A program made the translations under genes and the position numbers. A stretch of 64,000 nucleotides of DNA from Oscillospiraceae bacterium (lineage in GTDB: Bacteria > Bacillota > Clostridia > Oscillospirales > Acutalibacteraceae), in contig SVPV01000005.1 of the NCBI GenBank assembly GCA_015065725.1, forward strand, positions 30,048-94,047, in the 5' to 3' direction. Positions 48,023-56,335 of this stretch are shown here, one piece after another (position 1 is the first letter of the stretch; every line of letters starts with the position of its first letter). The notes below the pieces were generated by a model. That model made no database searches, was not told the DNA's origin, and saw nothing but the letters and a program-made list of their open reading frames with translations.

Positions 48023-48631
48023 TTACTTTTCGTTTTCTTCTATTTTAGGCGGACTTTTTTGTTTCTTTATTAAAAATCCCATAACCGCCATAACCTGTAC
48101 AACGGCTGCAACTATGTAAATAAAGGCGTTTTCGCGAGTAGTAAATGACGTAAAAACACATGTAGGTACCGACCAGATAATTGCCGAAACCGATAAAAAT
48201 CGCCATATTTTTTTCCACCAAATACAGCTAAACACAAGTGCTATAATAGCCGTCACGGGAATAGCATAAATATAAAGTCTCCAAAGAGGAAGAGAGGGGA
48301 AAAAGATACCTAAAATCCAATTAAGAGCTGTGGCGAGCAACCAAGGAGCAGCCATAGAAAGCAGAGTGATTATAAGCTTGTTTCTTGAAAAAATCGGTTT
48401 TCTGAAAGGCTTATCGGACAAAAGATAATCAACAGATACCTCAAAAATATCGGCTATCTGATGAGCGACATAAAGGTCGGGTACACCCTCAGCCCTTTCC
48501 CACTTGGAAATTGATTTGTCCGAATAATTAAGCTTTTGTGCTAATTCAAGCTGTGTCATACCTGCGGCTCTTCTGAGGTCGCTTAATCTATTTGCAAAAT
48601 TAACACGCAACTGATGTTCGCTTAAAATCAT
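48023..48631 (-). CDS. XRE-type HTH membrane regulator
   Basis: An XRE helix-turn-helix (about residues 10-65: LSDLRRAAGMTQLELAQKLNYSDKSISKWE) followed by a short linker and four hydrophobic segments (about 85-185), with a basic C-terminal end. It is a membrane-anchored DNA-binding protein; the signal it senses cannot be told. AGGTAGG lies upstream. It stands alone between the large dockerin protein and the spoIIA operon, and its terminator lies directly after. Confidence 0.85.
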   Translation of the reverse strand: MILSEHQLRVNFANRLSDLRRAAGMTQLELAQKLNYSDKSISKWERAEGVPDLYVAHQIADIFEVSVDYLLSDKPFRKPIFSRNKLIITLLSMAAPWLLATALNWILGIFFPSLPLWRLYIYAIPVTAIIALVFSCIWWKKIWRFLSVSAIIWSVPTCVFTSFTTRENAFIYIVAAVVQVMAVMGFLIKKQKSPPKIEENEK

Positions 48632-48721
48632 TAAATATCCTACCTTAAAAATAATTTATACTAACATTTTAATATAAATTTCCAAAATAATCAACAACAA
48701 GATTTTCTTTTTAAAATAATC

Positions 48722-49387
48722 TTAATTTACAAGCCCACGCAAAGTTTTAAGTATTTTCTTTTCGCTACGTGAAATCTGTACCTGACTCATCGAAAGACGC
48801 TCGGCAGTTTTGGCTTGGGTTAAGCCCTCATAATAGCGGTAATAAATTATATCTCTGTCGGTTTTTTGTAAATTTTTAAAGGCTGTGTCAAGCAGTAATC
48901 TGTTTGCCATATCTTCTTCAATGTTTGTTGTAGGTAGGTCGTATTCCTTTACACCGTTTTCTGATTCATAAGTAAGCGACATTACGGGCTGTGCTACGCA
49001 AACCGCCTCAACAATCTCGTCGGGTGTGCAGTTTAGCTGTTCTGACAGCTCGCTTACCGTAGGTTCTCTGCCGTTTTGTGCCTCAAAGCTTTCTTTTAGC
49101 TTTATCACCTTAAGTGATAATTCTTTAAGTGAACGCGAAACCTTAACGGTACCGCCGTCACGGAAAAGACGTTTTATTTCACCCAAAATTACAGGAAAAG
49201 CGTAGGTTGAAAACTGAAGTCCGCGTTCTTCGTCAAAGCCGTCCACCGCCTTAATAAGCCCTATGCACCCCGTTTGATAAAGGTCGTCATAGTCTATTCC
49301 CTTGCCAGTAAAGCGTCTGCAAAGCGAGTGTACAAGTCCTAAATTTTCCTCTATAAATTCATCCCTTGTTTTTTTATCAGTTACCAT
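48722..49387 (-). CDS. sigF: RNA polymerase sigma factor SigF (forespore)
   Basis: Sporulation sigma factor of 221 residues: region 2 (GLVHSLCRRFTGKGIDYDDLYQTGCIGLIKAVDGFD), region 3 (SLKELS) and region 4 (LTQAKTAERLSMSQVQISRSEKKIL). The operon with spoIIAA and spoIIAB identifies it as sigma-F rather than sigma-G. It overlaps spoIIAB by 11 bases. Nothing in the gene suggests a change in function. Confidence 0.95.
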   Translation of the reverse strand: MVTDKKTRDEFIEENLGLVHSLCRRFTGKGIDYDDLYQTGCIGLIKAVDGFDEERGLQFSTYAFPVILGEIKRLFRDGGTVKVSRSLKELSLKVIKLKESFEAQNGREPTVSELSEQLNCTPDEIVEAVCVAQPVMSLTYESENGVKEYDLPTTNIEEDMANRLLLDTAFKNLQKTDRDIIYYRYYEGLTQAKTAERLSMSQVQISRSEKKILKTLRGLVN

Positions 49388-49823
49388 TTACGGTGAATTT
49401 AGAATTTATTTTTTTAGTTAGTGTAACCGTTGTCCCCTTTCCAACGGCAGAACGAACCTTTATACTATCCATAAACGACTGCATTACTATAAATCCAAGT
49501 CCTGCACGCTCACCGCCAAGGCTCGAATATAGAGGCTCCATTGCCTGTTCAATATTCTCAATTCCAACACCGTTATCTTTTATTTTGATTTTTACTGTAT
49601 TGTTATCAGTTATGGCACAGCTTATGTAAATTTTTCCTATTTGCTCTTTATAGGCGTGGACAATACAATTTGTAACCGCCTCGGATACGGCGGTTTTTAT
49701 ATCGTTGATTTCTTCAAGCGTAGGGTCAAGCTGTGCAACGAAGGCTGAAACTGCCGTACGGGCAAAGCTTTCATTTGCCGAGCGTGATGGTATATTAAGA
49801 TTAAAATTATTTATTGTTTTCAT
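49377..49823 (-). CDS. spoIIAB: Anti-sigma-F factor and SpoIIAA kinase SpoIIAB
   Basis: GHKL-fold kinase that holds sigma-F inactive and phosphorylates SpoIIAA. The N-box EAVTNCIVHAY (about 50), the G1 box KDNGVGIENI and the GAGLGFIVMQSFMDS G2 box are complete. Length 148. It overlaps both neighbours (17 bases with spoIIAA, 11 with sigF), the standard arrangement, which keeps their ratios fixed. Confidence 0.97.
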   Translation of the reverse strand: MKTINNFNLNIPSRSANESFARTAVSAFVAQLDPTLEEINDIKTAVSEAVTNCIVHAYKEQIGKIYISCAITDNNTVKIKIKDNGVGIENIEQAMEPLYSSLGGERAGLGFIVMQSFMDSIKVRSAVGKGTTVTLTKKINSKFTVNGN

Positions 49824-50139
49824 TAGTTTTCTCCTTTGAAAGCTTTGCTAGTTTTTCAAGTCCTGCAAGACGCATAACCTTGTATATGTTAGGCGATGCG
49901 GAGGTTATATGAAGCTCTGCACCACTTTTTAAGAGGTTTCTGTATCTGCCTAAACAAAGTCCTATTCCCGAGCTATCCATAAAGGTTACGCCACCAAAGT
50001 CAAGCACCAAAAGACTTGGCATATTAAGCTCGACCGCACTGTCAATTGTTTCCCGCATTTCACGGGCGGTATGATGGTCAATCTCGCCCTTTAAATAGGC
50101 GGTGACAACCTCTCCTGTTACATTGATTTCTACCGACAT
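49807..50139 (-). CDS. spoIIAA: Anti-anti-sigma factor SpoIIAA
   Basis: STAS-domain protein of 110 residues. The phosphorylated serine is in MDSSGIGLCLGRY (about residue 58), next to VLDFGGVTF. When SpoIIE removes the phosphate, it releases sigma-F from SpoIIAB. AGGTG is upstream. First gene of the operon; about 100 bases upstream is a perfect Spo0A box. Confidence 0.97.
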   Translation of the reverse strand: MSVEINVTGEVVTAYLKGEIDHHTAREMRETIDSAVELNMPSLLVLDFGGVTFMDSSGIGLCLGRYRNLLKSGAELHITSASPNIYKVMRLAGLEKLAKLSKEKTNENNK

Positions 50140-50174
50140 ATTGCACCTGCTTTCATTTTTAGTGTGACACTAGT

Positions 50175-50220
50175 CCAAAAAAGGACAAGCCATAGTACAT
50201 ACAGTATACAGGCTTGTCCT
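50175..50220 (-). terminator. Terminator after folC
   Basis: A perfect 10-bp stem (50220-50211 with 50191-50182) around a 19-base loop, followed on the minus strand by a run of six T. It isolates spoIIAA from upstream transcription, so spoIIA should have its own promoter between 50140 and 50175 or within this stem. Confidence 0.85.
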
Positions 50221-50241
50221 CAAAAATTATGTCTTATTAAG

Positions 50242-50249
50242 TTGTCGAA
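50242..50249. promoter_or_regulatory. Candidate Spo0A box upstream of spoIIA
   Basis: TTGTCGAA, the exact consensus 0A box, about 103 bases upstream of the spoIIAA start and right after the folC stop. In Bacillus, spoIIA is transcribed by sigma-H with Spo0A~P bound upstream. I cannot define a sigma-H promoter with confidence. Confidence 0.55.
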
Positions 50250-50254
50250 AAAAA

Positions 50255-51481
50255 TTATTTTAGTTCTAATAACAACGGCCTTATATTAGATGCTAAATAA
50301 AGCGAGCCAAAAATAAATATCAGGCAATCATCTATAGCTAATGCGAGCTTTAGAGCCTCTTTATAATCGCTGGCACAAATCACATTTTTAGAGTACTTCT
50401 GTGCCTTTTTTCGAAGCAGTTTTGCATCAATTGCCCTTGGCATTTCTGCCGCCTTTACGGTAATTACACTGTCAAAATTAGGCAGTGTCAGCTTTAAAAC
50501 CTCATCAATATCCTTATCCTGCATCATACCGATTATTGCAACAATAGGTTTTTTAGAAGTTTTAATTTCTTGTGCTAAAGCGGCGGCACCATCGGGATTA
50601 TGGGCACCGTCAAGCACTATTCTGCCGTCTAAAAAGCCTTCAAGTCTGGCAGGGAAAGAGGCGTTTTCAATTCCTTTTAAAAGGTTTTCATAACTTACAT
50701 AAATTCCGCTTTCAAAAACTGTTTCTATAGCTACGAGTGCATTTTCAATTTGGTATACGCCACCAAGACGTGTTTTGTATTTTACGCCCTTGTAAAAGAA
50801 TTCATTTCCCGAAAAATCCGACTTTAACACCTCAAGCTTTGATTTGTCGGGTAGTGTAAGTTTGTTAGCAGAGCGTTTTATAACCTCAAGTGCCGCACCG
50901 TCTTGGTTAGCGACCGTAACGGTAGGACTTTCTCCTATGATTCCGCATTTTTCATTTGCGATTTTTTCTATAGTGTCACCTAGTATAGCGGTGTGGTCAA
51001 GACCGATTTTGGTTATTACCGAAACCGCCTTATTATCAAGTACGTTTGTAGCGTCAAGTCTGCCACCAAGTCCTGTTTCTATTACTGCAACCTGACATTT
51101 TTGCTCGCTGAAATAAAGAAATGCAACGGCAGTAATAAATTCAAACTCGGTAAGCTTTATATTGGTATTAATTACACGCTCTGAAAGCCTTACAAGGTCG
51201 TTTTCGCTTATAAACTCACCGTTTATTTGTATTCGCTCACGAAAATCTATTATAAAGGGTGAAGTAAAAAGTGCAGTTTTGTAGCCCTCGGTTTTAAATA
51301 CCGATGCTAGCATTGCGGCGGTTGAGCCTTTACCGTTAGTTCCCGCTATATGCACCGCCTTAAAGTTACGCTGTGGATTATCGAGAGCCAACATCACCGC
51401 TTTTATTCTGTCCAGTGTAGCAGGAAGTGAAAAATTACCCAGAGAATGTATATATTTTAAAGTTTCTTTATAGTTCATCAT
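50255..51481 (-). CDS. folC: Folylpolyglutamate synthase/dihydrofolate synthase
   Basis: Mur-ligase-like ATP enzyme that adds glutamate to folates. The P-loop reads HIAGTNGKGSTAAML (about residue 43), with the FTSPFI and IETGLGGRLDATNV motifs and a C-terminal LDGAHNPDGAAAL. ATG 51481 is used because it shares a base with the M20 stop (TAATG), giving 408 residues; a GTG two codons earlier is possible. Folate products feed ThyX at 29.5 kb. It ends at a strong terminator. Confidence 0.94.
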   Translation of the reverse strand: MMNYKETLKYIHSLGNFSLPATLDRIKAVMLALDNPQRNFKAVHIAGTNGKGSTAAMLASVFKTEGYKTALFTSPFIIDFRERIQINGEFISENDLVRLSERVINTNIKLTEFEFITAVAFLYFSEQKCQVAVIETGLGGRLDATNVLDNKAVSVITKIGLDHTAILGDTIEKIANEKCGIIGESPTVTVANQDGAALEVIKRSANKLTLPDKSKLEVLKSDFSGNEFFYKGVKYKTRLGGVYQIENALVAIETVFESGIYVSYENLLKGIENASFPARLEGFLDGRIVLDGAHNPDGAAALAQEIKTSKKPIVAIIGMMQDKDIDEVLKLTLPNFDSVITVKAAEMPRAIDAKLLRKKAQKYSKNVICASDYKEALKLALAIDDCLIFIFGSLYLASNIRPLLLELK

Positions 51482-52917
51482 TAACACTTTCTCATTAGAC
51501 GTATATAAAATTCCACCGCTTTTTTGACGGCATCTACACGAATACGCTCGTTATTACCATGGATTGTAGCACGTTCCTCACTTGTTAGTGCCATGGCTGA
51601 AAATCTGTAAACCTTATCGGAAATTCTACCGTAATGGCGACTGTCAGAGCATTGTACCATAAGGTAGGGCGACACTATAGTTCCTGTCCAAGTATCCGCC
51701 ACGGCGTCGGCAACCTTATTATAGGCGTCACAGTCTATTTCGGATACACGGCTCGGATTCATACCGTGAAGACAAGTAACCTCTACATTCGGGTCGGCAA
51801 CAGTTTTTTTAATATATTCAAGTGCAGAATCCATACTATCCTCAGGGTTAAGACGTATATTAGAAACCATTGTAGCCTCGGGCGGAATTACATTAGAGGC
51901 ACTGCTGCCCGTCATTTGAGTAAAGGCAACGGTGGTACGCATAAGTGCGTTTAATTCTCCGCCTTTAGCTTTGCAAATCAAATCAAGCACAAAACCGAAA
52001 ACGCCTATATTTGCAAAAATTATTTTATATAAAAAGCTTGAATGTCTGCCCAAGGTATCAAACATAGCGGCAACAGGTTTTGTTATATGATATTTAAATG
52101 GATTATTTTCAATCCTACAGCATGCCGCCGACAAAATACCGATTGGTGTGTGCGGCTTTGGTGCAGAAGCATGGCCACCGCCCGATTTTGCTCTGTATTC
52201 TACATCCATCATACCCTTTTCGGCTATACCGATAAGTCCGCAAGGGGCAGTAACACCAGGGAAAACATTTTCTAAAACGGCACCGCCCTCGTCTACTACA
52301 AGAGCGGGCGTAATACCGTTTTTCTCAAAGAAATCTACTATGTTAGCAGCACCCCTGCCGTTAATTTCTTCACCGCCTGAAAAGGCAAAGTAAATATCGT
52401 TCTCGGGTACAAAACCGTCCTCAATCAACTTTTCCGCGGCAGACAAAATGCCGTTCATGGTAACCTTAGTGTCAAGTGTGCCTCTGCCCCAAATAATGCC
52501 GTCTTCTAAAACGGCGTCAAAGGGTGGCTTATCCCAAGCCTCCTCGTTTACAGGTACAACGTCATAGTGTGCCATCATAACACAGGGTTCACTATGGCTT
52601 TTACCCGACCATTTAAAAAGTAAAGCTCTATCGGGTAATTCGTTACATTCACAAGCCCCGAAAACGTTTGGATAAAGATAGGGAAGTCTTGTTATAAGCT
52701 TTTGAAATTCAGTTTCATCTTCAAGTGATTTATTCCTATAAGATACCGTTTTAAAGCGGACAAGCTCACGCAGATTCTCGACTGCTTTATCACCGTCAAA
52801 GATTTCCTCTTGTATCTGTCTAGTCGGCATAACCTTTGGATTAAAATTCAAGGCACGCACAACTAAAACCGCAACAAATATTATTAAAGCTGCTAAAACG
52901 CCTAAAATCACGTACAT
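51481..52917 (-). CDS. M20-family metallopeptidase with N-terminal membrane anchor
   Basis: A membrane segment at residues 3-25, then an M20/M25/M40 fold: zinc motif MMAHYDVVPV (about 112), WGRGTLDTK with the bridging Asp, and SGGEEINGRGA with the catalytic and zinc-binding Glu. The dimerisation domain lies in between. The 478 residues match the branch that includes carboxypeptidase S and PM20D1-type N-acyl amino acid hydrolases. The substrate is unknown. Stop shares a base with folC. AAAGGA is upstream. Confidence 0.9.
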   Translation of the reverse strand: MYVILGVLAALIIFVAVLVVRALNFNPKVMPTRQIQEEIFDGDKAVENLRELVRFKTVSYRNKSLEDETEFQKLITRLPYLYPNVFGACECNELPDRALLFKWSGKSHSEPCVMMAHYDVVPVNEEAWDKPPFDAVLEDGIIWGRGTLDTKVTMNGILSAAEKLIEDGFVPENDIYFAFSGGEEINGRGAANIVDFFEKNGITPALVVDEGGAVLENVFPGVTAPCGLIGIAEKGMMDVEYRAKSGGGHASAPKPHTPIGILSAACCRIENNPFKYHITKPVAAMFDTLGRHSSFLYKIIFANIGVFGFVLDLICKAKGGELNALMRTTVAFTQMTGSSASNVIPPEATMVSNIRLNPEDSMDSALEYIKKTVADPNVEVTCLHGMNPSRVSEIDCDAYNKVADAVADTWTGTIVSPYLMVQCSDSRHYGRISDKVYRFSAMALTSEERATIHGNNERIRVDAVKKAVEFYIRLMRKC

Positions 52918-52948
52918 ATTAAAACATTCCTTTTTTATTCATGAATAT

Positions 52949-52977
52949 AATTTATCATAATTTTTACCAATCTTCAA
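52949..52977 (-). promoter_or_regulatory. Possible sigma-A promoter of the M20-folC pair
   Basis: On the minus strand TTGAAG (52977-52972), 17-base spacer, TAAATT (52954-52949). Four or more of six bases match at each box; moderate support only. Confidence 0.4.
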
Positions 52978-52993
52978 CCCTTTAAAACATAAA

Positions 52994-53027
52994 CGGTCTT
53001 GAAAGCATTACTTTCAAGACCGCAAAA
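52994..53027 (-). terminator. Terminator of the deacetylase gene
   Basis: A perfect 12-bp stem (52994-53005 with 53011-53022), loop CATTA. On the minus strand the following T tract is interrupted (TTTATGTTTT), on the plus strand A-rich. Confidence 0.7.
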
Positions 53028-53029
53028 AA

Positions 53030-53653
53030 TTATAAATCACAGTTTTTTATATTTACGCCGAGAGGCAGCTCCTTAATACCTTTAATCCTAAACAACTCAT
53101 CGGGGGTTACAATTTCATAACCCATTTCTTTAAATGCGGGTAAAATAGTATCAAGTGCTATTGCCGTATTGGGCTTTACATGCATACAACCGACCGCACC
53201 GTCATACACAGAATTAATCATAGACTCGGATATTGTCTCGGCTGTTGTAGTATCGTAACAGTCGCCACCTGATTTTAGACCGCTACCAAGCAACGGAAGA
53301 TTTAAATCCTTAACCACTTCGGCTACATAATCGTCTATAAGCAGTCCCGGTAGGCGTGCCAGTTTTATTTCATAACCAAAAAGCTCACGAACAGTGTTTA
53401 TTGGTGACATTAATTCGTCTATTATTTCTTTTTTTGTAAGCTTTCTTAAATCAACATGTGTATGCGAATGACTTACAAGCTCAAAACCGTTATCAATGGC
53501 ATATTTTAAAAGTTCTAAACGGTCGTTCTTTATTTGATTGCCGACTATAGCAAATCCGCACTTAAAGTCGTAATTTATAAATTTATCGATAATTTCACGC
53601 ATAGGCACACACGGACCGTCATCGAAAACTATTGTAATATATTTCTTTTGCAT
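53030..53653 (-). CDS. Polysaccharide deacetylase (NodB-like), cytoplasmic form
   Basis: NodB-fold deacetylase of 207 residues. TIVFDDGPC holds the catalytic base and metal Asp; VSHSHTHVDLRKL holds the metal His pair. There is no signal peptide, and start set at ATG 53653 follows AGAGGTGG. The deacetylase probably acts on short or intracellular substrates, or on cortex/coat precursors given its neighbours. It lies 75 bases from the SleC-like gene on the same strand. Confidence 0.85.
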   Translation of the reverse strand: MQKKYITIVFDDGPCVPMREIIDKFINYDFKCGFAIVGNQIKNDRLELLKYAIDNGFELVSHSHTHVDLRKLTKKEIIDELMSPINTVRELFGYEIKLARLPGLLIDDYVAEVVKDLNLPLLGSGLKSGGDCYDTTTAETISESMINSVYDGAVGCMHVKPNTAIALDTILPAFKEMGYEIVTPDELFRIKGIKELPLGVNIKNCDL

Positions 53654-53728
53654 AAAACCACCTCTTAAGGTATTATACAATCGAAAAATGTCGAATACAA
53701 GTCAAAAATATTTCAGTAATAATAATTT

Positions 53729-55105
53729 CTAGAGAGAATCACTGTCGTTAGGAAACAACAGATTGTCATATTCGCGAGCTATCGTGTACCAAGTAACAGG
53801 TCCTACTGCACCGTTTTCGGGCAGTCCAAAAAGACGCTGAAATGTATAAACGGCATCGCGTGTTTGGGTGCCGAAATATCCTGTTACAGGGATTTCGGGT
53901 ATTTCGGGTATAACTCTGGCAATTTCGGACAAATATGTCTGTAGGTCGCGTACAGCTTCATTACTCATGCCTTCGCTTAAAAAATATCCGGGATACAGTT
54001 TTGCTCTTCCGTTTGAATAATTGCTCGGCAGAGAATTTACAGTATCTATGTAAATTTTATCAATTATTCGCCAAGTATCCTCCTCTACTATTCCCGTTAC
54101 GTTAAGACCGTAAAACTGCTGAAACTCTCTAACCGCGGCGGTGGTTGCAGGACCGAAATATCCATCTAAAGGTGAAAGGTTTAAGTTTGGGTTGAAATAG
54201 GCAATTATATTAAGATAATACTGTAGTGTGCTGACAGGAACTCCGCTCATACCCTCTGACAGAACGGTGCTATAGGGCAGTGATGCTTCCTCTAGGGTAA
54301 TTCCCTCGGCAACTAACTCGCTTAAATTTTTAACACCTACATAATACTGCTTTATTCTATACCAAGTAGATTTGTCTACTGTACCTGTAACGGCGAGATT
54401 AAAAATTTCTTGAAATTTTCTGACTGCCGCCTCGGTATCGGTACCGAATATTCCGTTTTCACTTGCTATTTTAGGAATAGCGGGGTAGTTTCTGGATATT
54501 CGGTTAAGCTGTGTTTGTATAATTTTAACATCGTTGCCTGCCGTTCCTAATCTCAGTGGAACTTCGGGGTATGAGTCTTCAATATCGGCAACAGGTGCGT
54601 TTTCTACAAGACGTATATCATCACCGTAGTAGTTTTGCAAAATTCTAAAGGGGGTAAATCCGCTTTCGGCCAGTGTTACGCTACCCCATTGGGAAAGCCC
54701 GTCACATTTTGAGGTGGTACCGTTACAAAAACGTGAAAATAGCGGCTGAATATCGTTTTGGCGTACAATATAGTCGTTAAAAATTTCATCAACTATGAGG
54801 CTTATGTTCTCAAAATAGTCACGGTTTTTTACAAACGCTTGGTCGAACTGTGTGCTGTTTGTTATGTCAAAATCATACCCACGCGACGGGTACCACTCAG
54901 TATAAATTCTGTTTAGTGCAAAGGTTATTATTGCATATATGTTTGCACGAAGTGCCGCTTCGGGCCAAGTGGGGTATATTTCGCTTGACGCTACATTTTT
55001 AATGTAATCGGTAAATGGCACCGTTACATTTTCGGCTGCCGATTCGGGTGTGCCTAGATGCACAGTTATTTGTTCGGGTATAATTGGAAAAATTTGTTCC
55101 GGCAT
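53729..55105 (-). CDS. SleC-like spore cortex-lytic protein (SpoIID-like domain plus three peptidoglycan-binding repeats)
   Basis: 458 residues without a signal peptide. The N-terminal half reads like the SpoIID/SleC lytic transglycosylase fold: VASSEIYPTWPEAALRANIYA (with the Glu in the catalytic position of SpoIID) and CDGLSQWGSVTLAESGFTPFRIL. Three PG_binding_1 repeats follow (about 195-255, 290-350, 390-445), each with FG-T/A-T-AAVR-FQ. This is the layout annotated as spore cortex-lytic protein in Clostridia, where SleC is made as a proenzyme in the developing spore and activated at germination. The GAGGTGA site precedes ATG 55105. Confidence 0.88.
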   Translation of the reverse strand: MPEQIFPIIPEQITVHLGTPESAAENVTVPFTDYIKNVASSEIYPTWPEAALRANIYAIITFALNRIYTEWYPSRGYDFDITNSTQFDQAFVKNRDYFENISLIVDEIFNDYIVRQNDIQPLFSRFCNGTTSKCDGLSQWGSVTLAESGFTPFRILQNYYGDDIRLVENAPVADIEDSYPEVPLRLGTAGNDVKIIQTQLNRISRNYPAIPKIASENGIFGTDTEAAVRKFQEIFNLAVTGTVDKSTWYRIKQYYVGVKNLSELVAEGITLEEASLPYSTVLSEGMSGVPVSTLQYYLNIIAYFNPNLNLSPLDGYFGPATTAAVREFQQFYGLNVTGIVEEDTWRIIDKIYIDTVNSLPSNYSNGRAKLYPGYFLSEGMSNEAVRDLQTYLSEIARVIPEIPEIPVTGYFGTQTRDAVYTFQRLFGLPENGAVGPVTWYTIAREYDNLLFPNDSDSL

Positions 55106-55117
55106 AAACTCACCTCA

Positions 55118-55597
55118 TTATAAATTATAATTTTCTGACTGGTCATTCATGTTTTCACCGTTTCCATTTTGTGCAGATAAAAGGGTCATATCAACATTTT
55201 GAAGTGATGTAACACCGCTAAATATAGGTAAATTAAGATTTATTTCTTTTGCGTAGCCATCGGCTGTGACTTCAATACCGTAGTTTGTGTATACAGGCTC
55301 TGTAGAACCAGCACTCAGTGATAAATCACGCTCGGGTGCGGTGAGTGAAAAAATCTTGCTTTTTCCGCTTTGGTCGGTGACAGAGCGGTCAACCTCGGTT
55401 TTGTTTTCGTATTCACCTGTAAATACACTCACAAGGGCGTTTCTCACAGGATAAAGTCCGCGAAGCGTTGTAACATTCACAATAAGACTACCGTTATTAC
55501 TCGAAGTATTGGCCGCTACAGCTTTAACTTCAGGTGTACGGTTTTTGTACATATCTAAAAGTTCTTTTTTGTATTTTTCAATCAAAGAATTGTCCAT
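55118..55597 (-). CDS. Partner of the SleC-like protein, carboxypeptidase-regulatory-like fold
   Basis: 159 residues with a helical N-terminus (residues 1-24) and a beta-rich region (about 38-140: NGSLIVNVTTLRGLYPVRNALVSVFTG) that resembles a CarboxypepD_reg or prealbumin-like sandwich. No catalytic residues or signal peptide. It is 12 bases upstream of the SleC-like gene, with AAAGGA; this pairing recurs in Clostridia. It may help localise or hold the lytic enzyme in the spore. Confidence 0.75.
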   Translation of the reverse strand: MDNSLIEKYKKELLDMYKNRTPEVKAVAANTSSNNGSLIVNVTTLRGLYPVRNALVSVFTGEYENKTEVDRSVTDQSGKSKIFSLTAPERDLSLSAGSTEPVYTNYGIEVTADGYAKEINLNLPIFSGVTSLQNVDMTLLSAQNGNGENMNDQSENYNL

Positions 55598-55699
55598 AAA
55601 AACTTCCTTTCAATATTAGAATTTAGCTTTGCTAAAACAGTATATGCCAAAAAAAAGCAATCCGTTAAAGCAAGGCGAAATCTATCCCTAAAATTGCTA

Positions 55700-55727
55700 T
55701 TGACTTTATGGTAAATAATGATATACA
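55700..55727 (+). promoter_or_regulatory. Sigma-A promoter of dut
   Basis: TTGACT (55700-55705), 16-base spacer, TATACA (55722-55727), 40 bases before the dut start. Confidence 0.65.
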
Positions 55728-55766
55728 ATAAATTAGTATTAGTTAATAAGTATGGAAGTGATATTG

Positions 55767-56207
55767 ATGCAAACAGTAAAATTTTTAAAGCTTAATAAGG
55801 AAGCGGTTGTGCCGAGCTATGCTTCAAGCTGTGCCGCAGGTGCTGACCTTTACGCTTGCTTTGAAGAAGAAAAAATCACCTTTTTACCAAATGAAACTAA
55901 AATGGTACATACGGGTATAGCTTTGGAAATTCCCGACGGTCTTGTAGGTCTTATATATGCACGCAGCGGTATAGCTACCAAAAGAGGCTTGGCACCGGCA
56001 AATAAAGTGGGTGTTATAGACAGCGACTATAGGGGCGAGATTATGGTATCGCTTCATAATCATTCGGGTGAAGTTCAGGAAATCGCAAAGGGTGAACGCA
56101 TAGCACAGATAGTTTTTACTCCTTATATAACCGCAAGGTTTGAAGAAACCGACACCCTTCAAGATACGCAAAGAGGTACAGGTGGTTTTGGATCTACTGG
56201 TAAATAG
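55767..56207 (+). CDS. dut: Deoxyuridine 5'-triphosphate nucleotidohydrolase
   Basis: Converts dUTP to dUMP, keeping uracil out of DNA and feeding ThyX. Trimeric dUTPase motifs are in order: AGADLYA (motif 1), YARSGIATKRGLAPAN (2), GVIDSDYRGEIMV (3), GERIAQIVF (4) and the C-terminal RGTGGFGSTG (5). Start set at ATG 55767 with GGAAGTG 6 bases upstream; ATG 55752 is too early for that site. 146 residues. Confidence 0.96.
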   Translation: MQTVKFLKLNKEAVVPSYASSCAAGADLYACFEEEKITFLPNETKMVHTGIALEIPDGLVGLIYARSGIATKRGLAPANKVGVIDSDYRGEIMVSLHNHSGEVQEIAKGERIAQIVFTPYITARFEETDTLQDTQRGTGGFGSTGK

Positions 56208-56335
56208 TTTCTGGTGTTTATTTACGCGTTTGCTCGAAAACACTTGAAAAGCAAAACTATATATGATAAAATATAACGTAATATTTTATGCTTGGTTTTT
56301 TTCTGTAATATTTTTTAAGTAGATTGGAGAAAGAT

